64,000 nt of DNA from SKVR01 sp964453995 (GCA_964453995.1 CAYVQC010000003.1:55928-119927); one strand, 5' to 3'; shown: positions 51,477-61,528, counted from the stretch's first letter. Notes: generated by a model from the letters alone, not told the origin. A program made the numbers and translations.

Positions 51477-51821
51477 TCTCTCAGGGATTTTCAGGTTACT
51501 AAAGTACAAAAATAAGGTATTGTTAAGGGTTGCAGCCAATATTTTCAGGAAAAATATCAACACACTGTGAAAAGCTGTTTCATGCCCCGTTGCGGTAATT
51601 TGTTTCCTTAGCGCTGATGACAAGGATGCCCGGTATGGCTGCCTTTTTATTATCTGGCTCATCATATGCATGTGCAATCCAGCGCAATTGCCATGGCATA
51701 GGTGTGGATTATGATGAAAACGACATAATTGTTAAGGTTATTTGCACATATATTTTCAATAAATAATGGTTAGGTTTGCAAACAGTTATTTTTAGTTCCA
51801 TAATAATCCAGGCCGGGATAC
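51477..51821. other. divergent intergenic region hpt / phosphoesterase
   Basis: 345 bases. On the plus side TAGGTTTG at 51771-51778 is an exact TAnnTTTG -7 box, 44 bases before the phosphoesterase ATG. The nearest TTTG upstream (51741-51744) is a little far at 26 bases. The upstream part is covered only by an open extension of the hpt frame that is not considered coding. No other feature is seen. Confidence 0.45.
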
Positions 51822-52325
51822 ATGAAAAAAATCGGTTTATTATCAGATACCCACGGTTACATCCACCCTGAAGTTCCGAGGATATTTAAGGATTGCGATG
51901 AGATATGGCATGCAGGCGATTTTGGCACACAGGAAACAGTGAATACCCTGCGAGCCATCAAACCGCTGAGGGGAGTATTCGGTAATATCGACGGTACCGA
52001 CGTCCGTTCAGAGTTTCCTGAAATGCTGCGCTTTCTGTGCGAGGGGGTGGATGTAATGATGACACACATTGGAGGTTATCCGGGAAATTATGCCCGGCAG
52101 GTGAGAGAAATAATGCGGGTAAAACCACCCCGGTTGTTTATCAGTGGTCATTCGCACATTCTCAGGATTATGTATGATAAAAAACACGACTGCCTGCATC
52201 TCAATCCGGGAGCTGCAGGCAGACATGGCTTTCATAAGGTGATCTCCATGTTACGTTTTGTCATTGACGGGTCGCAAATCAAAGACATGGAGATCGTGGA
52301 GTTTGAGCGCAAAGGGGGGCTATAA
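51822..52325 (+). CDS. metallophosphoesterase, YfcE/MJ0936-type
   Basis: Protein of 167 residues. Dimetal-site motifs in order: LLSDTHGYIHPEV, HAGDFG, FGNIDGTD (GNxD/E type), MTHIGGYPG and SGHSHI. It belongs to the small YfcE-like phosphodiesterases, active on bis-pNPP-like substrates in vitro; the cellular substrate is unknown. It is divergent from hpt, and its stop overlaps the convergent tricorn-like gene by six bases. Confidence 0.92.
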   Translation: MKKIGLLSDTHGYIHPEVPRIFKDCDEIWHAGDFGTQETVNTLRAIKPLRGVFGNIDGTDVRSEFPEMLRFLCEGVDVMMTHIGGYPGNYARQVREIMRVKPPRLFISGHSHILRIMYDKKHDCLHLNPGAAGRHGFHKVISMLRFVIDGSQIKDMEIVEFERKGGL

Positions 52326-55300
52326 CTTCTTCATAAGTTCTTCAATGGCCCTGTCGAGTTGTGGCCTCCTGTTGTGCAGGCGGTCGTGAAACGTTTCAGG
52401 AACAACAATATCGGGTGCTACGCCGGTAAGCTCGAGGTTTTCCCCATCCAGAGTAAAACAACCCCAACTGGGCAGGCGCACAAATGAGCCATCTACAAAA
52501 GATTTGCCAGAGGTAAAGATGATCCACCGGTAGGTTTCTATGCCTATGATCTGACCCAGCCCGAGTTGGCGGAAGCCCTCAGCCGTCATTTCAGCATCAC
52601 TGAGGCTTCTTTCATTGATGGTCATAACCATAGGTTTGGCCGATGGAGCAAAATTGGGTTGGGGCGCCATATCTCCACCGCGGTAACGCCACTGCAGGTA
52701 AGGACGTTGCGACAAAAACTGCAATACATCATTGTGTACGTTTCCACCCCGGTTGAACCGGATATCAAACAGCAATGCGTCCATGTTTTCGCCATAGGTA
52801 GACATATCGATCAGGAATTGCTCCAAGGCACCTTCCGACATGTTTTTCATATGCACGTAAGCAATCCGGTTGTTGGATTTTTCTGCCACATACTCCCTGT
52901 TCTCCCTGATCCACTCGTCATAGAGCAGGTTGCTGATCTGCCCGGGAGTGTGGCTTCGGGTAACCACCCTAAATTCCTCGTCATCACGGCTGAACGTCAA
53001 TTCGAGTTCTTCAGGCCTTGCGGCAAAATAAAAATAGCGGTTGCGGTTTTCCTCCGGCTGAATCCTTTCGCCGTTTACGGCTACCAGCACATCGCCGGGC
53101 ATCACCGGTCTTTCTGACAGATCGGTATGGGAACCGGTAATGATGCGTTCTACCCTGTAGGGTTCTTCATTGGAAAATACCAGTCCGGTTTCGGCAGTTT
53201 CACCCTTGAAGAAAGGTTCTTCCTCCTTGCCAGTGCTGGAAAATCCCATATGCGATGAATTAAGTTCTCCCAGCATATCATTGAGCAGCCGTCTCAGATT
53301 TTCGCGGGTACGCAAATGAGGCAGAAACTGCTCATAATAGCGCATGGTAGCTCGCCAGTCGAGGCCATGGAAGTCGCCATCATAAAAGTTCTCATCCAGG
53401 GCTGCCCATGTTTCGTAAAAGACCTGAGAAAACTCCCTGTTGAGTTTTCTGCTGAACGAATGGTCAAATTCAATAGCATCCAGCTTATTCCCCCCGGTAT
53501 CGATCTTATGGATATTTCCACCGGCGAGCACCCAGAACTTATCTTTCACATTTACAATATTTGGATTTATTCCTGCGCCAGGTCCTTTAATTCTTTCGGT
53601 TTTGTCATCTTCGAAAGGCTTCATTTCACGTTTCCACAAAGCCATTTCTCCTTCATCGTGGTTGGAGGCAAAAAACATTACCTGGCCTTCCTTGACTTTA
53701 TAAACCTGTGGCGCCCATTGTTCTCCTCCCCTCACACGAATCCTTTCCCAGCGCTCTTCTATTCTCTCCATATCGATGGTAATGGTGGGTGGAAGGGTAT
53801 CTTCCTCCTGCTTCTCAGCAAAAAGTTCTTCGAAAGATTCCCTTCGAAGAGGTTCGGCAAAGCGATGCAGTGCAATACGGTAAATGCTGTTTTGCACATC
53901 TCCCCTGGGATAATTGGGCCGTGTACGGTCTGAGGCGAAATAGATATACTTTCCGCATGGCGACCACCAGGGCTGGCGCTGGCTCACACCCGACCGGGTA
54001 AGGTTAATAGTTTCTCCCGTACCGATATGATGGATCATTACATCCTGTTCAAAATTGCGGAATGCGGTAAAAAGAATGTATTCTCCATTGGGAGAGAACA
54101 TGGGCGCAGAATTCTGGAAGCCCCACAGTTCTTCTTCAACGGCCACACGTGTGGTAAGTTTTTCGAGATCGGCCAGTTTTACCTGGTTGCGCCCCGAGAG
54201 GTAAACAGCCATTTTCCTTTCAGGACAAAGGGCCAGCAAACGGCTCGTCTGGGGTTCATCTTCCAGTTGTTTCTCAGCTCCCCGGCCGTGGGCGGCCATG
54301 GTAAAGAGATTGGCCCAGCCCTTATTGGTACGGGTATATAGAAGGTTTTTGCTATCACTCATCCATTTTACTTCAACGGCCCTTTCATTGGGATCAATGG
54401 GCATTCGTCGTACAAATTTGCCCTCCATATCCGAAACAAACAATTCACCCCTGCTGATAAAGGCGAGTTTTTTCTCGTCGGGCGATACATCAAAAGAAGA
54501 AATATTTCCCTTGGTAGAAAACTCCTGCTCCACAGCAAGATCAGGCCCCTGGAAGAGTTGTATGTTTGGTTTTGTGGTTTCACCTGCTGTTATATCATAT
54601 ACATACAACTGGTAGTCCTTTTCAAAAACCACCACGCTGCCATTGGCACTTACCTGCGGATTGCGCACAGAGCGGTCAAAATCGGTAAGCAGAGTTTTTT
54701 CACCATCCAGAAAGGTGTACAGATTATACTCACCATTGTATTCGTCAGAGGCAAAATATATGTTGCCGTTTTGGTCAACTGAAGGCCACAGATCCTGTCC
54801 TTCATAATCGGTAAGATTTATAAACTCATCGGTTTCAGGGTTGTAGGAAAGGATATCAGGACGATGTTCACCGCGGTAGCGTTTGCGCTGGGGAAACAGG
54901 AGGCTTTCCCAGCTTTCGGTGAAAAGATACGCCCCGGTTACAGGATGCTCCACAAGGTGGTGCTCAATGTTGAAATAATGATCAAAAAGCCTGATGGGTG
55001 TACCCCCTTCGAGAGAAACCGTAAAAACAGAACTCATATTTTCCCGTGAGCTGTTGAAATATATGGTTTGGGAATCCCAGCTCCATGAGTTTACCATATC
55101 ATTTGCCTGGTGCCAGGTCAGCTGGCGTATTTCTCCCCCGCGCGATGGTATCACATACACATTGTTGTTACGATCGCGGGTGGATGAGAAAGCGATCCAG
55201 TTTCCGTCGGGCGAAAACCGGGGCACCGACACATTGCCTTCAAGAGAAGTAAGGCGGTAGGCCGTGCCTCCTCCTGCAGGAACCTTCCACAAATCACTCT

Positions 55301-55436
55301 CATAGACGAATACAATGGTCTGCCCGTCGGGCGATACCGCAGGATCAGAAATAAAAAATGCCTGCTCAGCGGCGGCAAAGGAAGACAAAGTGATCAGCAA
55401 AGAAGCCATCACCGTAAAAACATATTTTTGTTTCAT
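52320..55436 (-). CDS. exported tricorn-type S41 peptidase
   Basis: Protein of 1038 residues. Signal peptide about 1-23 (AAAEQAFF). Residues 25-620 are two beta-propellers of PD40/WD40-like blades (SPDGQTIVFVYESDLW, FSPNGEYILFTAF, WWSPCGKYIYFASDR). The catalytic half follows: a C1-type region with His in YDGDFHGLDW (about 690), a PDZ domain near 760-840 (PYRVERIITGSH), and the S41 core with the nucleophile in NERSLSDAEMTAEG (about 948; usual form SDGE). Related enzymes degrade peptides of a few residues. Export to the periplasm is predicted. It is monocistronic. Confidence 0.93.
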   Translation of the reverse strand: MKQKYVFTVMASLLITLSSFAAAEQAFFISDPAVSPDGQTIVFVYESDLWKVPAGGGTAYRLTSLEGNVSVPRFSPDGNWIAFSSTRDRNNNVYVIPSRGGEIRQLTWHQANDMVNSWSWDSQTIYFNSSRENMSSVFTVSLEGGTPIRLFDHYFNIEHHLVEHPVTGAYLFTESWESLLFPQRKRYRGEHRPDILSYNPETDEFINLTDYEGQDLWPSVDQNGNIYFASDEYNGEYNLYTFLDGEKTLLTDFDRSVRNPQVSANGSVVVFEKDYQLYVYDITAGETTKPNIQLFQGPDLAVEQEFSTKGNISSFDVSPDEKKLAFISRGELFVSDMEGKFVRRMPIDPNERAVEVKWMSDSKNLLYTRTNKGWANLFTMAAHGRGAEKQLEDEPQTSRLLALCPERKMAVYLSGRNQVKLADLEKLTTRVAVEEELWGFQNSAPMFSPNGEYILFTAFRNFEQDVMIHHIGTGETINLTRSGVSQRQPWWSPCGKYIYFASDRTRPNYPRGDVQNSIYRIALHRFAEPLRRESFEELFAEKQEEDTLPPTITIDMERIEERWERIRVRGGEQWAPQVYKVKEGQVMFFASNHDEGEMALWKREMKPFEDDKTERIKGPGAGINPNIVNVKDKFWVLAGGNIHKIDTGGNKLDAIEFDHSFSRKLNREFSQVFYETWAALDENFYDGDFHGLDWRATMRYYEQFLPHLRTRENLRRLLNDMLGELNSSHMGFSSTGKEEEPFFKGETAETGLVFSNEEPYRVERIITGSHTDLSERPVMPGDVLVAVNGERIQPEENRNRYFYFAARPEELELTFSRDDEEFRVVTRSHTPGQISNLLYDEWIRENREYVAEKSNNRIAYVHMKNMSEGALEQFLIDMSTYGENMDALLFDIRFNRGGNVHNDVLQFLSQRPYLQWRYRGGDMAPQPNFAPSAKPMVMTINERSLSDAEMTAEGFRQLGLGQIIGIETYRWIIFTSGKSFVDGSFVRLPSWGCFTLDGENLELTGVAPDIVVPETFHDRLHNRRPQLDRAIEELMKKL

Positions 55437-55629
55437 TTTGCTGTATTTTAGGGTTTATGAGGCGCTAAAATAGCAAAAAAGAACTGATAAGCCAATTGCA
55501 GAAAAAAAACATACCCTACCGCGGGGAAAAATACTGTAGCAGGGTAAATTTTGATGGTTGCGATGACAACCCATTGTTAGATCATTGATGCTGCAGACCA
55601 TCAGGTTGCCGGCACAGAAAAAATCGCCA

Positions 55630-56700
55630 TTATTGGGGCTTGAGGTGTGAAAAATTTATCCCGTCGGGTTCTCTGCCGGCGTCAATATGACCTGAGATTT
55701 CCATTGTTTCCAGGTCGATCACGCTCACTACATCAGAACGGGTATTAGCCACATAGGCAAACCGGTTATCAGGCACTACGATACCGATGGGTATGGAAGT
55801 TTCTTCAAATTCAGCAAAATACCTTTCCGCATCCCTGTTGTCGGGCACAGGTGGCGTTAACCTGATCTGTGCTTCCAATACACGGTTGCGGGCATCAAAT
55901 ACGGCAATGGTTCCTGAGCGGGCATTGCTTACCAGGAACCGCGAGCCATCAGGGGTGAATTTTGCCCTGATGGGAAAATCATCGCAGGGTAGCCGTGCCA
56001 GGACTTGCAGACTTTGGGTGTCGAAAATGGTAATGGTATTTTCGTCACGGTTGGTTACCCACAATTCGGCACCATCGGGAGACACATCGATCCCCTCAGC
56101 GCCTTCACCGGAGTATACATGAGAGATGAGGCTATCTGCCTCCATATCAAAAACTGCCACATTGCCTGTGCGGATGCTGGGAACAAAAGCCCTTGAAAAA
56201 TCGGGGGTAGCAGCCACCATATGAGAAACTTCCTCCTTTGTATCCATCACCTGTATTACTTCTCCTGCCTTTACATCCACCACCAGCAGGCTGTTGCTTC
56301 CTTCGGTGGTCACCAGCAGGTTGTTGGTTCCCGCCACCCATTGCATACCGTGAGGCCGGGTATGGGAACCAAGATCAATGGTTTTCTCGATGCTCAAACC
56401 GGTAACATTGTAAACTGTAAGGGTGTTTCCTGCATTCTCCCTGTCACCATAGTTGCAAACTACAGCAATCCTGCCATCATCAGACACTTCTACCTCGTGC
56501 GGTTGAAGACCGGTGGGCAATATGGTCAGTGTTTCGCCGCTCTGGCGGTCGATAAAATATACATCATTACCACTTTTGCTGGCCACAATCAACATCCCTT
56601 CCACCTCAGGTTCATCGGCTGAGCGGCTTTGCCGGGATCCGCAACTTGTGGCGGCCAATAGGCTGCCAATCATCAAAATATTCAATACTATATTCTTCAT
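55630..56700 (-). CDS. YncE-like beta-propeller lipoprotein
   Basis: Protein of 356 residues from the ATG at 56700 (the frame opens 21 codons earlier with a hydrophobic, less typical start). The signal peptide ends in the lipobox LAATSC. Mature part: seven-bladed propeller of YncE/YVTN type, with repeats such as HEVEVSDDGRIAVVCNYG, GIDVSPDGAELWVTNRDENTI and FTPDGSRFLVSNARSGTI. Its role is unknown; relatives bind cell-surface or redox partners. It is divergent from hemA. Confidence 0.85.
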   Translation of the reverse strand: MKNIVLNILMIGSLLAATSCGSRQSRSADEPEVEGMLIVASKSGNDVYFIDRQSGETLTILPTGLQPHEVEVSDDGRIAVVCNYGDRENAGNTLTVYNVTGLSIEKTIDLGSHTRPHGMQWVAGTNNLLVTTEGSNSLLVVDVKAGEVIQVMDTKEEVSHMVAATPDFSRAFVPSIRTGNVAVFDMEADSLISHVYSGEGAEGIDVSPDGAELWVTNRDENTITIFDTQSLQVLARLPCDDFPIRAKFTPDGSRFLVSNARSGTIAVFDARNRVLEAQIRLTPPVPDNRDAERYFAEFEETSIPIGIVVPDNRFAYVANTRSDVVSVIDLETMEISGHIDAGREPDGINFSHLKPQ

Positions 56701-57000
56701 AAGCTTTGTTTTGGGTTTCAGCATAAAATTACTCAAAACCAAACTGGTTATCAGCAAAAACAAAGAAAAACATGTCCCTACTCACGTATATTCCTTATTT
56801 AGAATCATTCTAACCTTCACCAATGAAGCGCAAAAGCTTTTTCTTAAAGAATAATTATTCTTACCTTCGCTGCCATAAAAGCTGAAACACCTAATTTTAA
56901 AGGCATTTCAGACCAAAGACAAAACATAAAGTCTTATAAACCCGACAATTAAAAGGTAAATCAATACCGATTAGCTTTAATCAAAGCAAAAACATAACAG
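56701..57000. other. divergent intergenic region upstream of hemA
   Basis: 300 bases. TACCTTCG (56862-56869) is one mismatch from the -7 consensus and would give a leader of about 125 bases to the hemA ATG. No tRNA-like or T-box-like structure was recognised in the leader, and no convincing -33 box is present. Confidence 0.4.
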
Positions 57001-58263
57001 ATGTTTGGTGTATCAGGAATAAGTTACAAATCGGCCCCGCTGGAGATAAGGGAGAAATATTCTTTTACAGAAGAGGAAGTCCTGGATTTTTTAAGGCAAC
57101 TACAGATCGATCCTGATCTCAGGGGAGCCGTAGTACTTTCTACCTGCAACCGTATAGAGATATATTATCATTTCGAAAAATGCTGTCACAGCAAGGCAGT
57201 AGAGGCCATTTCGCGCAACCTTGAGTATTTCAAGAAAAGCGATCCCGGCGAGAGAAAGAATTTCTACCACTTTGAAGGCGAGCAAGCTGCAGAGCATCTT
57301 TTCAGGGTTGTATCGGGGCTGGAATCGCTGGTAATTGGGGAAGACCAAATCGTTACCCAGGTCAAGAATGGCTTCAGGCTGAGTCTTGACAACAACCTCA
57401 GCAGTGCCATCCTTACCAGAATGTTCAACAAAGCTTTTGAGGCAGGAAAGCGCGTGCGCACCGAAACAGCCATCAACCAGGGTTCGGCATCCATAAGCTC
57501 TGCGGCAGTGGAGCTGCTGTGCAAAGCTATTCCTGATATCGAGAAAAAAACCATCACTCTTATCGGAACCGGTGTAATGGGTGAGCTGGCAGCAATAAAC
57601 CTGGTGAAGCGCAATTGTCGCAACCTTTTCATCACCAACCGCACCCATGCCAAAGCCGTTGAACTGGCAGAAAAACACCAGCTCACCGCCTTTGAGATAG
57701 AAAGACTTACCGACTACCTGCCACAATCAGATATTGTGATGGTGGCCACCGGCGCCCAAAACCATATCATTACCAGGGATATGGTGGCAGCATTCTCCAA
57801 AGGGCGCAACAAGCTGCAATACTACATGGACCTCTCAGTGCCAAGAAACATCAGTACCGATATCCTATCCCTGCCCAATGTAAAGCTTTATGCCGTAGAC
57901 GACCTGCAGGAGATTGTAAAGGAAACCCAAAACAAACGCAAGGAAGCCATTTCAGAAGCCATGGAGATCATCCGCTTTGTAAAACAGGAATTTACCGACT
58001 GGCTCTGCGCACTTGAACTTACCCCATCCATCCTGAAGATCCAGAAAAACATGGAAAAGGTAAATACCACCGAGCTGGAAGGGTTTCTGCGTATCAATGG
58101 CATCAACGATCCCGAACTGGTGACCCGCTATGCTGACCACATCTCGCGCAAATATGCAAGGCTTTTTATCCGCAATCTGAAGGAAGTAACCGAAAACGGC
58201 AAGCAGCGTGAATATGTAAAGGTGGTGAACCGGCTTTTTGAATTGAACGGCAGCGCAGAATAA
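57001..58263 (+). CDS. hemA: glutamyl-tRNA reductase
   Basis: Protein of 420 residues. The catalytic Cys49 lies in VVLSTCNRIEIYY. The N-terminal region starts FGVSGISYKSAPLEIREKY; NADPH domain TLIGTGVMGELAAINL; C-terminal dimerisation helices. The mid-domain SGLESLVIGEDQIVTQVK is also conserved. It reduces glutamyl-tRNA(Glu) to glutamate-1-semialdehyde, the first committed step of the C5 route. First gene of hemA-hemC-hemD-hemB; hemL (next enzyme) is not in the window. Confidence 0.97.
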   Translation: MFGVSGISYKSAPLEIREKYSFTEEEVLDFLRQLQIDPDLRGAVVLSTCNRIEIYYHFEKCCHSKAVEAISRNLEYFKKSDPGERKNFYHFEGEQAAEHLFRVVSGLESLVIGEDQIVTQVKNGFRLSLDNNLSSAILTRMFNKAFEAGKRVRTETAINQGSASISSAAVELLCKAIPDIEKKTITLIGTGVMGELAAINLVKRNCRNLFITNRTHAKAVELAEKHQLTAFEIERLTDYLPQSDIVMVATGAQNHIITRDMVAAFSKGRNKLQYYMDLSVPRNISTDILSLPNVKLYAVDDLQEIVKETQNKRKEAISEAMEIIRFVKQEFTDWLCALELTPSILKIQKNMEKVNTTELEGFLRINGINDPELVTRYADHISRKYARLFIRNLKEVTENGKQREYVKVVNRLFELNGSAE

Positions 58264-58368
58264 TCCCGCTGGGATTTTGTGCAGCCAGAGAATATTGCAC
58301 TTGTAAGGAAGATTGCCCAAAGGCAGCAAACAAACCAGCAGCCGCATCTACCAATAATTTTAAATTTA

Positions 58369-58376
58369 TACCTTTG
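58369..58376 (+). promoter_or_regulatory. internal -7 box before hemC
   Basis: TACCTTTG is an exact TAnnTTTG match in the 177-base hemA-hemC gap, 65 bases before the hemC ATG. No clear -33 box. It may give hemCDB a promoter of their own. Confidence 0.4.
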
Positions 58377-58440
58377 TCTTTGCCTTCATATTTTGTATGG
58401 AAACAGCAGAACATTGGGTAAAAGCAAATACAACCAGAGA

Positions 58441-59382
58441 ATGACCATCAATCAAAAACCTTTCATAATTGGGACCCGTGGCAGCCAACTGGCCCTGTAC
58501 CAGGCTCAGCGTGTGCGGGAAGAATTGCAAAAGCAGCTTCCGCAGCTACCTACAAAAATAAAAGTGATCAAAACCAAGGGCGACAAGATCCTTGATGTAG
58601 CCTTGTCGAAAATCGGCGATAAGGGACTGTTTACCAAGGAGCTGGAAACAGAACTGCTGAGAGGCACTATTGATGTGGCCGTACACAGCCTGAAAGACCT
58701 GCCCACACGTTTTCCCGTGGGGTGTACCCTGGGGGGTGTGCTTGAGCGCGGTGAGTTTCGCGACGCCCTTGTGCATATTGACGGGAAACGGTTTGCTGAA
58801 CTCACCACCAGGGATGTGATTGCCACCTCAAGCCTGCGCCGAAGGGCACAGCTGCTACGACAGAACCCGGATTTCAACATTGTGGATATCCGTGGCAATG
58901 TGAATACCCGCCTGGAAAAGATGAAAAACGGCCATTGCTCCGCAATGATCATGGCAGCTGCCGGGTTGGAAAGAATCGGGCTAAGCCACATGATCAGCGA
59001 GATTCTCGATCCCGAGGTTTTCATTCCTGCCGTGAGCCAGGGTGCCATTGCCATGGAAGTGCGTGAGGATGACGCAGAAACACTTCAGATCCTCGCCAGC
59101 ATCACCCATGCCCCTACCCTCCTGGCCGTAACTGCCGAAAGAATCTTTCTACGCCTTCTCGAAGGGGGTTGCCAGGTACCCATCGGTTGTTTTACCCAAA
59201 CGAGCTCAGATCATTTCAGGATCAAAGGTTTCGTTTCAAACCTGGATGCAACAATTGTGTTGCAGGATGAACGTACCGGCCCCATAGCACAGAGCAATGC
59301 CCTGGCAGAAGAACTCGCCGGCAGTTTCCTGGAGAAAGGATCTGCAAAAATTCTGGAAGATATCAGAAAACAAAACCAATAA
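58441..59382 (+). CDS. hemC: hydroxymethylbilane synthase (porphobilinogen deaminase)
   Basis: Protein of 313 residues from the ATG at 58441 (the frame extends 54 codons upstream without family match). Opening FIIGTRGSQLALYQAQRV, cofactor-binding and catalytic region VHSLKDLPTRFP, substrate-binding SSLRRRAQLLR and DIRGNVNTRLEK, and dipyrromethane-attachment Cys244 in LEGGCQVPIG. It joins four porphobilinogens into hydroxymethylbilane. hemD starts eight bases after its stop. Confidence 0.97.
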   Translation: MTINQKPFIIGTRGSQLALYQAQRVREELQKQLPQLPTKIKVIKTKGDKILDVALSKIGDKGLFTKELETELLRGTIDVAVHSLKDLPTRFPVGCTLGGVLERGEFRDALVHIDGKRFAELTTRDVIATSSLRRRAQLLRQNPDFNIVDIRGNVNTRLEKMKNGHCSAMIMAAAGLERIGLSHMISEILDPEVFIPAVSQGAIAMEVREDDAETLQILASITHAPTLLAVTAERIFLRLLEGGCQVPIGCFTQTSSDHFRIKGFVSNLDATIVLQDERTGPIAQSNALAEELAGSFLEKGSAKILEDIRKQNQ

Positions 59383-59389
59383 ACCCTAC

Positions 59390-60163
59390 ATGAGGCCACT
59401 GGAAGGAAAAACCATTGTAACCACCCAACCTGCCGATCAGGCTACGGCCATGGTAAACTTGTTGGAAACCAGGGGCGCAAAGGCACTGAACCTTCCCATG
59501 ATTGAAACCAGAACCACTTTCGTAAAACCCGAACTCATCAGCGCAGCTATTACCACCCATACTCCCAGGCTACTGGTATTTACCAGCAAAAAGGGAGTAA
59601 AGGGCTGGTTTAAAAATCTGCATAATACTACCGGCACGTACCAGTTGCCCAAAAATATTACCATTGCCACAGTGGGGGAAAGTACCGCTTTTGCACTGAA
59701 ACAATACGGCCACCATGCCCATCATATCAATCCGGGAAACGATGCCCGGGATCTGGCGGAATATTTGCTTGAAATGGTTTTGCAACCCGGTGATGAAGTA
59801 ATGCTGGCACTGGGAAACAAAGCTCCGTCATTCCTGGAAAATGCACTGGCAGAAAAGGCTGTTGTAAGCCGCATCAATGTGTATGAAACGATCATGCTGG
59901 ATCAGACAGGACATCCTGTGTCTGCCCTCATTCGGGAGAACAGGGTACATATGTGCATATTCACCTCGCCATCGGGGTTCGGGTCTTTTGCCGGTCAATT
60001 TGCTGAGCATATGGCTTCTGTGCATCTGGCGGCCATTGGTACCACCACCGCCCGGGCCATTATGCAGGCCGGACGAAAAGTACACGTTGTTGCGTCGCAA
60101 CCCTCGCCCGAATCCCTTTCTCAAAGTATCGAATCTTTTTACCAATCCCTTACCAAAACATAA
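59390..60163 (+). CDS. hemD: uroporphyrinogen-III synthase
   Basis: Protein of 257 residues from the ATG at 59390. HemD is poorly conserved; recognisable features are the opening GKTIVTTQPADQATAMVNLLE, the first-domain LLVFTSKKGVKGWF (usual form FTSxNGV), ATVGESTAFALKQYGHHA and, in the second domain, MCIFTSPSGFGSFAGQF with AAIGTTTARAIMQAG. It inverts ring D and closes hydroxymethylbilane. Eight bases after hemC and five bases before hemB, clearly one operon. Confidence 0.93.
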   Translation: MRPLEGKTIVTTQPADQATAMVNLLETRGAKALNLPMIETRTTFVKPELISAAITTHTPRLLVFTSKKGVKGWFKNLHNTTGTYQLPKNITIATVGESTAFALKQYGHHAHHINPGNDARDLAEYLLEMVLQPGDEVMLALGNKAPSFLENALAEKAVVSRINVYETIMLDQTGHPVSALIRENRVHMCIFTSPSGFGSFAGQFAEHMASVHLAAIGTTTARAIMQAGRKVHVVASQPSPESLSQSIESFYQSLTKT

Positions 60164-60168
60164 ACGCT

Positions 60169-61155
60169 ATGTATTTTCCCAATACCCGACTCAGAAGACT
60201 TAGAACGCATCCGGTGATGCGTGCCATGGTAAATGAAACTACCGTTTCCCTCGACAACCTGGTAATGCCGCTCTTTGCATGCCCCGGCCAGAAAGTAAAA
60301 AACCCCATCGGCTCCATGCCCGGCAACTATCAGCTTTCGGTGGATATGCTGGTGGAAGAATGCCGTGAACTTTACCAGCTGGGCATCCGGTCGGTGCTGC
60401 TGTTCGGAATCCCTGAAACCAAGGATGAACACGGATTGGTGGGTGCTGACGAGAATGCCATCATCCCCCGGGCTATCCGTGCCCTGAAAAAGGAAGTCCC
60501 TGATATGTTTGTCATTGCTGATGTATGCAACTGTGAGTATACCACCCACGGTCATTGTGGCACCATTGTCAACAATGATGTGGACAACGACCTTACCCTG
60601 GAAACCCTTGCGGCCCAATCGGTGGCATTTGCCCGTGCGGGTGTCGACATGATAGCGCCCAGCGATATGATGGATGGCAGAGTAGCCTTTATACGTGAAG
60701 CGCTGGATGAAGAAAATTACAGCCATGTTCCTATCATGGCCTATTCCGCCAAGTTTGCATCAGCCTTTTATGGTCCCTTCCGGGAGGCTGCCGATAGTGC
60801 GCCACAATTTGGCGACCGCAAGACTTACCAAATGAACCCCGCCAACAGCAACGAAGCCATGCGGGAAATAGAACTCGACATCCAGGAGGGAGCCGATATT
60901 ATCATGGTAAAACCTGCCCTCTCCTACCTCGACATCATCCGCAGAGCAAAAGACACCTTCAACATTCCCATTGCGGCATACAATGTAAGCGGAGAATTTT
61001 CCATGGTAAAAGCTGCTGCCGCCAAGGGCTGGATTGATGAGCAACGCATTGTAAAGGAGATACTTACATCGATCCGCCGGGCCGGTGCCGATATCATCCT
61101 CACCTACCATGCAAAGGATGTAGCCAACTGGCTGAAGGGAGAAAAATATTTTTAA
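60169..61155 (+). CDS. hemB: delta-aminolevulinic acid dehydratase (porphobilinogen synthase)
   Basis: Protein of 328 residues. Catalytic lysines lie in IMAYSAKFASAFYGPFR and IIMVKPALSYLDI. The zinc motif CNCEYTTHGHCG (three Cys) marks a Zn-dependent enzyme rather than the Asp-rich Mg form. The family start RLRRLRTHPVMRAMV is also present. It condenses two 5-aminolevulinates to porphobilinogen. Last gene of the hem cluster; it acts before HemC in the pathway although encoded after it. Confidence 0.97.
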   Translation: MYFPNTRLRRLRTHPVMRAMVNETTVSLDNLVMPLFACPGQKVKNPIGSMPGNYQLSVDMLVEECRELYQLGIRSVLLFGIPETKDEHGLVGADENAIIPRAIRALKKEVPDMFVIADVCNCEYTTHGHCGTIVNNDVDNDLTLETLAAQSVAFARAGVDMIAPSDMMDGRVAFIREALDEENYSHVPIMAYSAKFASAFYGPFREAADSAPQFGDRKTYQMNPANSNEAMREIELDIQEGADIIMVKPALSYLDIIRRAKDTFNIPIAAYNVSGEFSMVKAAAAKGWIDEQRIVKEILTSIRRAGADIILTYHAKDVANWLKGEKYF

Positions 61156-61528
61156 ACCCCACCTGGTGGCTGGCCTTGCTCACCTGTGCCCGGCCACCAG
61201 CCTGTAGAAATGTTACGGGTAGGTAACCCCTACCCGTACACCATATAGCGCATCATGTTTGTATTCCGTTTGTCTGCAGGATATTGCAGATATTCAATAT
61301 CCAGGGTACTTAAATCGTATTATACTGTATTTATTACTCACTTAAATCAGGTATTATGCTAACAAGAACCAGTGCTACTATTACGGAAAGAGCCATCACC
61401 GCAGTAGCGGGATTTGAAAATGTTTTGCGTAAGCTCGGGCTATTAAACCAGGGGTGTTCAATCTGAACTCACGGGGCTGGGTCTTGCAGACCGCTCATAT
61501 TCCTGTATATTGGCAGCTGCCCTTCTTG
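61156..61528. other. intergenic region after the hem operon, with hairpins
   Basis: 373 bases without a gene. Two stem-loops: CTGGTGGC/GCCACCAG (61163-61170 and 61193-61200), eight bases past the hemB stop, and ACGGGTAGG-TAACC-CCTACCCGT (61215-61237 region), a perfect 9-bp stem. Neither has a clear T-run. GCAGTAGCGGGATTTGAAAA at 61401-61420 resembles GCAAGTGCGGGATTTTGAAA at 63965-63984 near the right end. This gap is where the sequence changes from core to AT-rich accessory DNA. Confidence 0.5.

Noticed and set aside
57100..60726. Several minus-strand frames inside the hem genes (for example 57100-57726, 58506-59054, 60139-60726)
   Set aside because: All lie opposite clearly identified hem enzymes; products are not protein-like.
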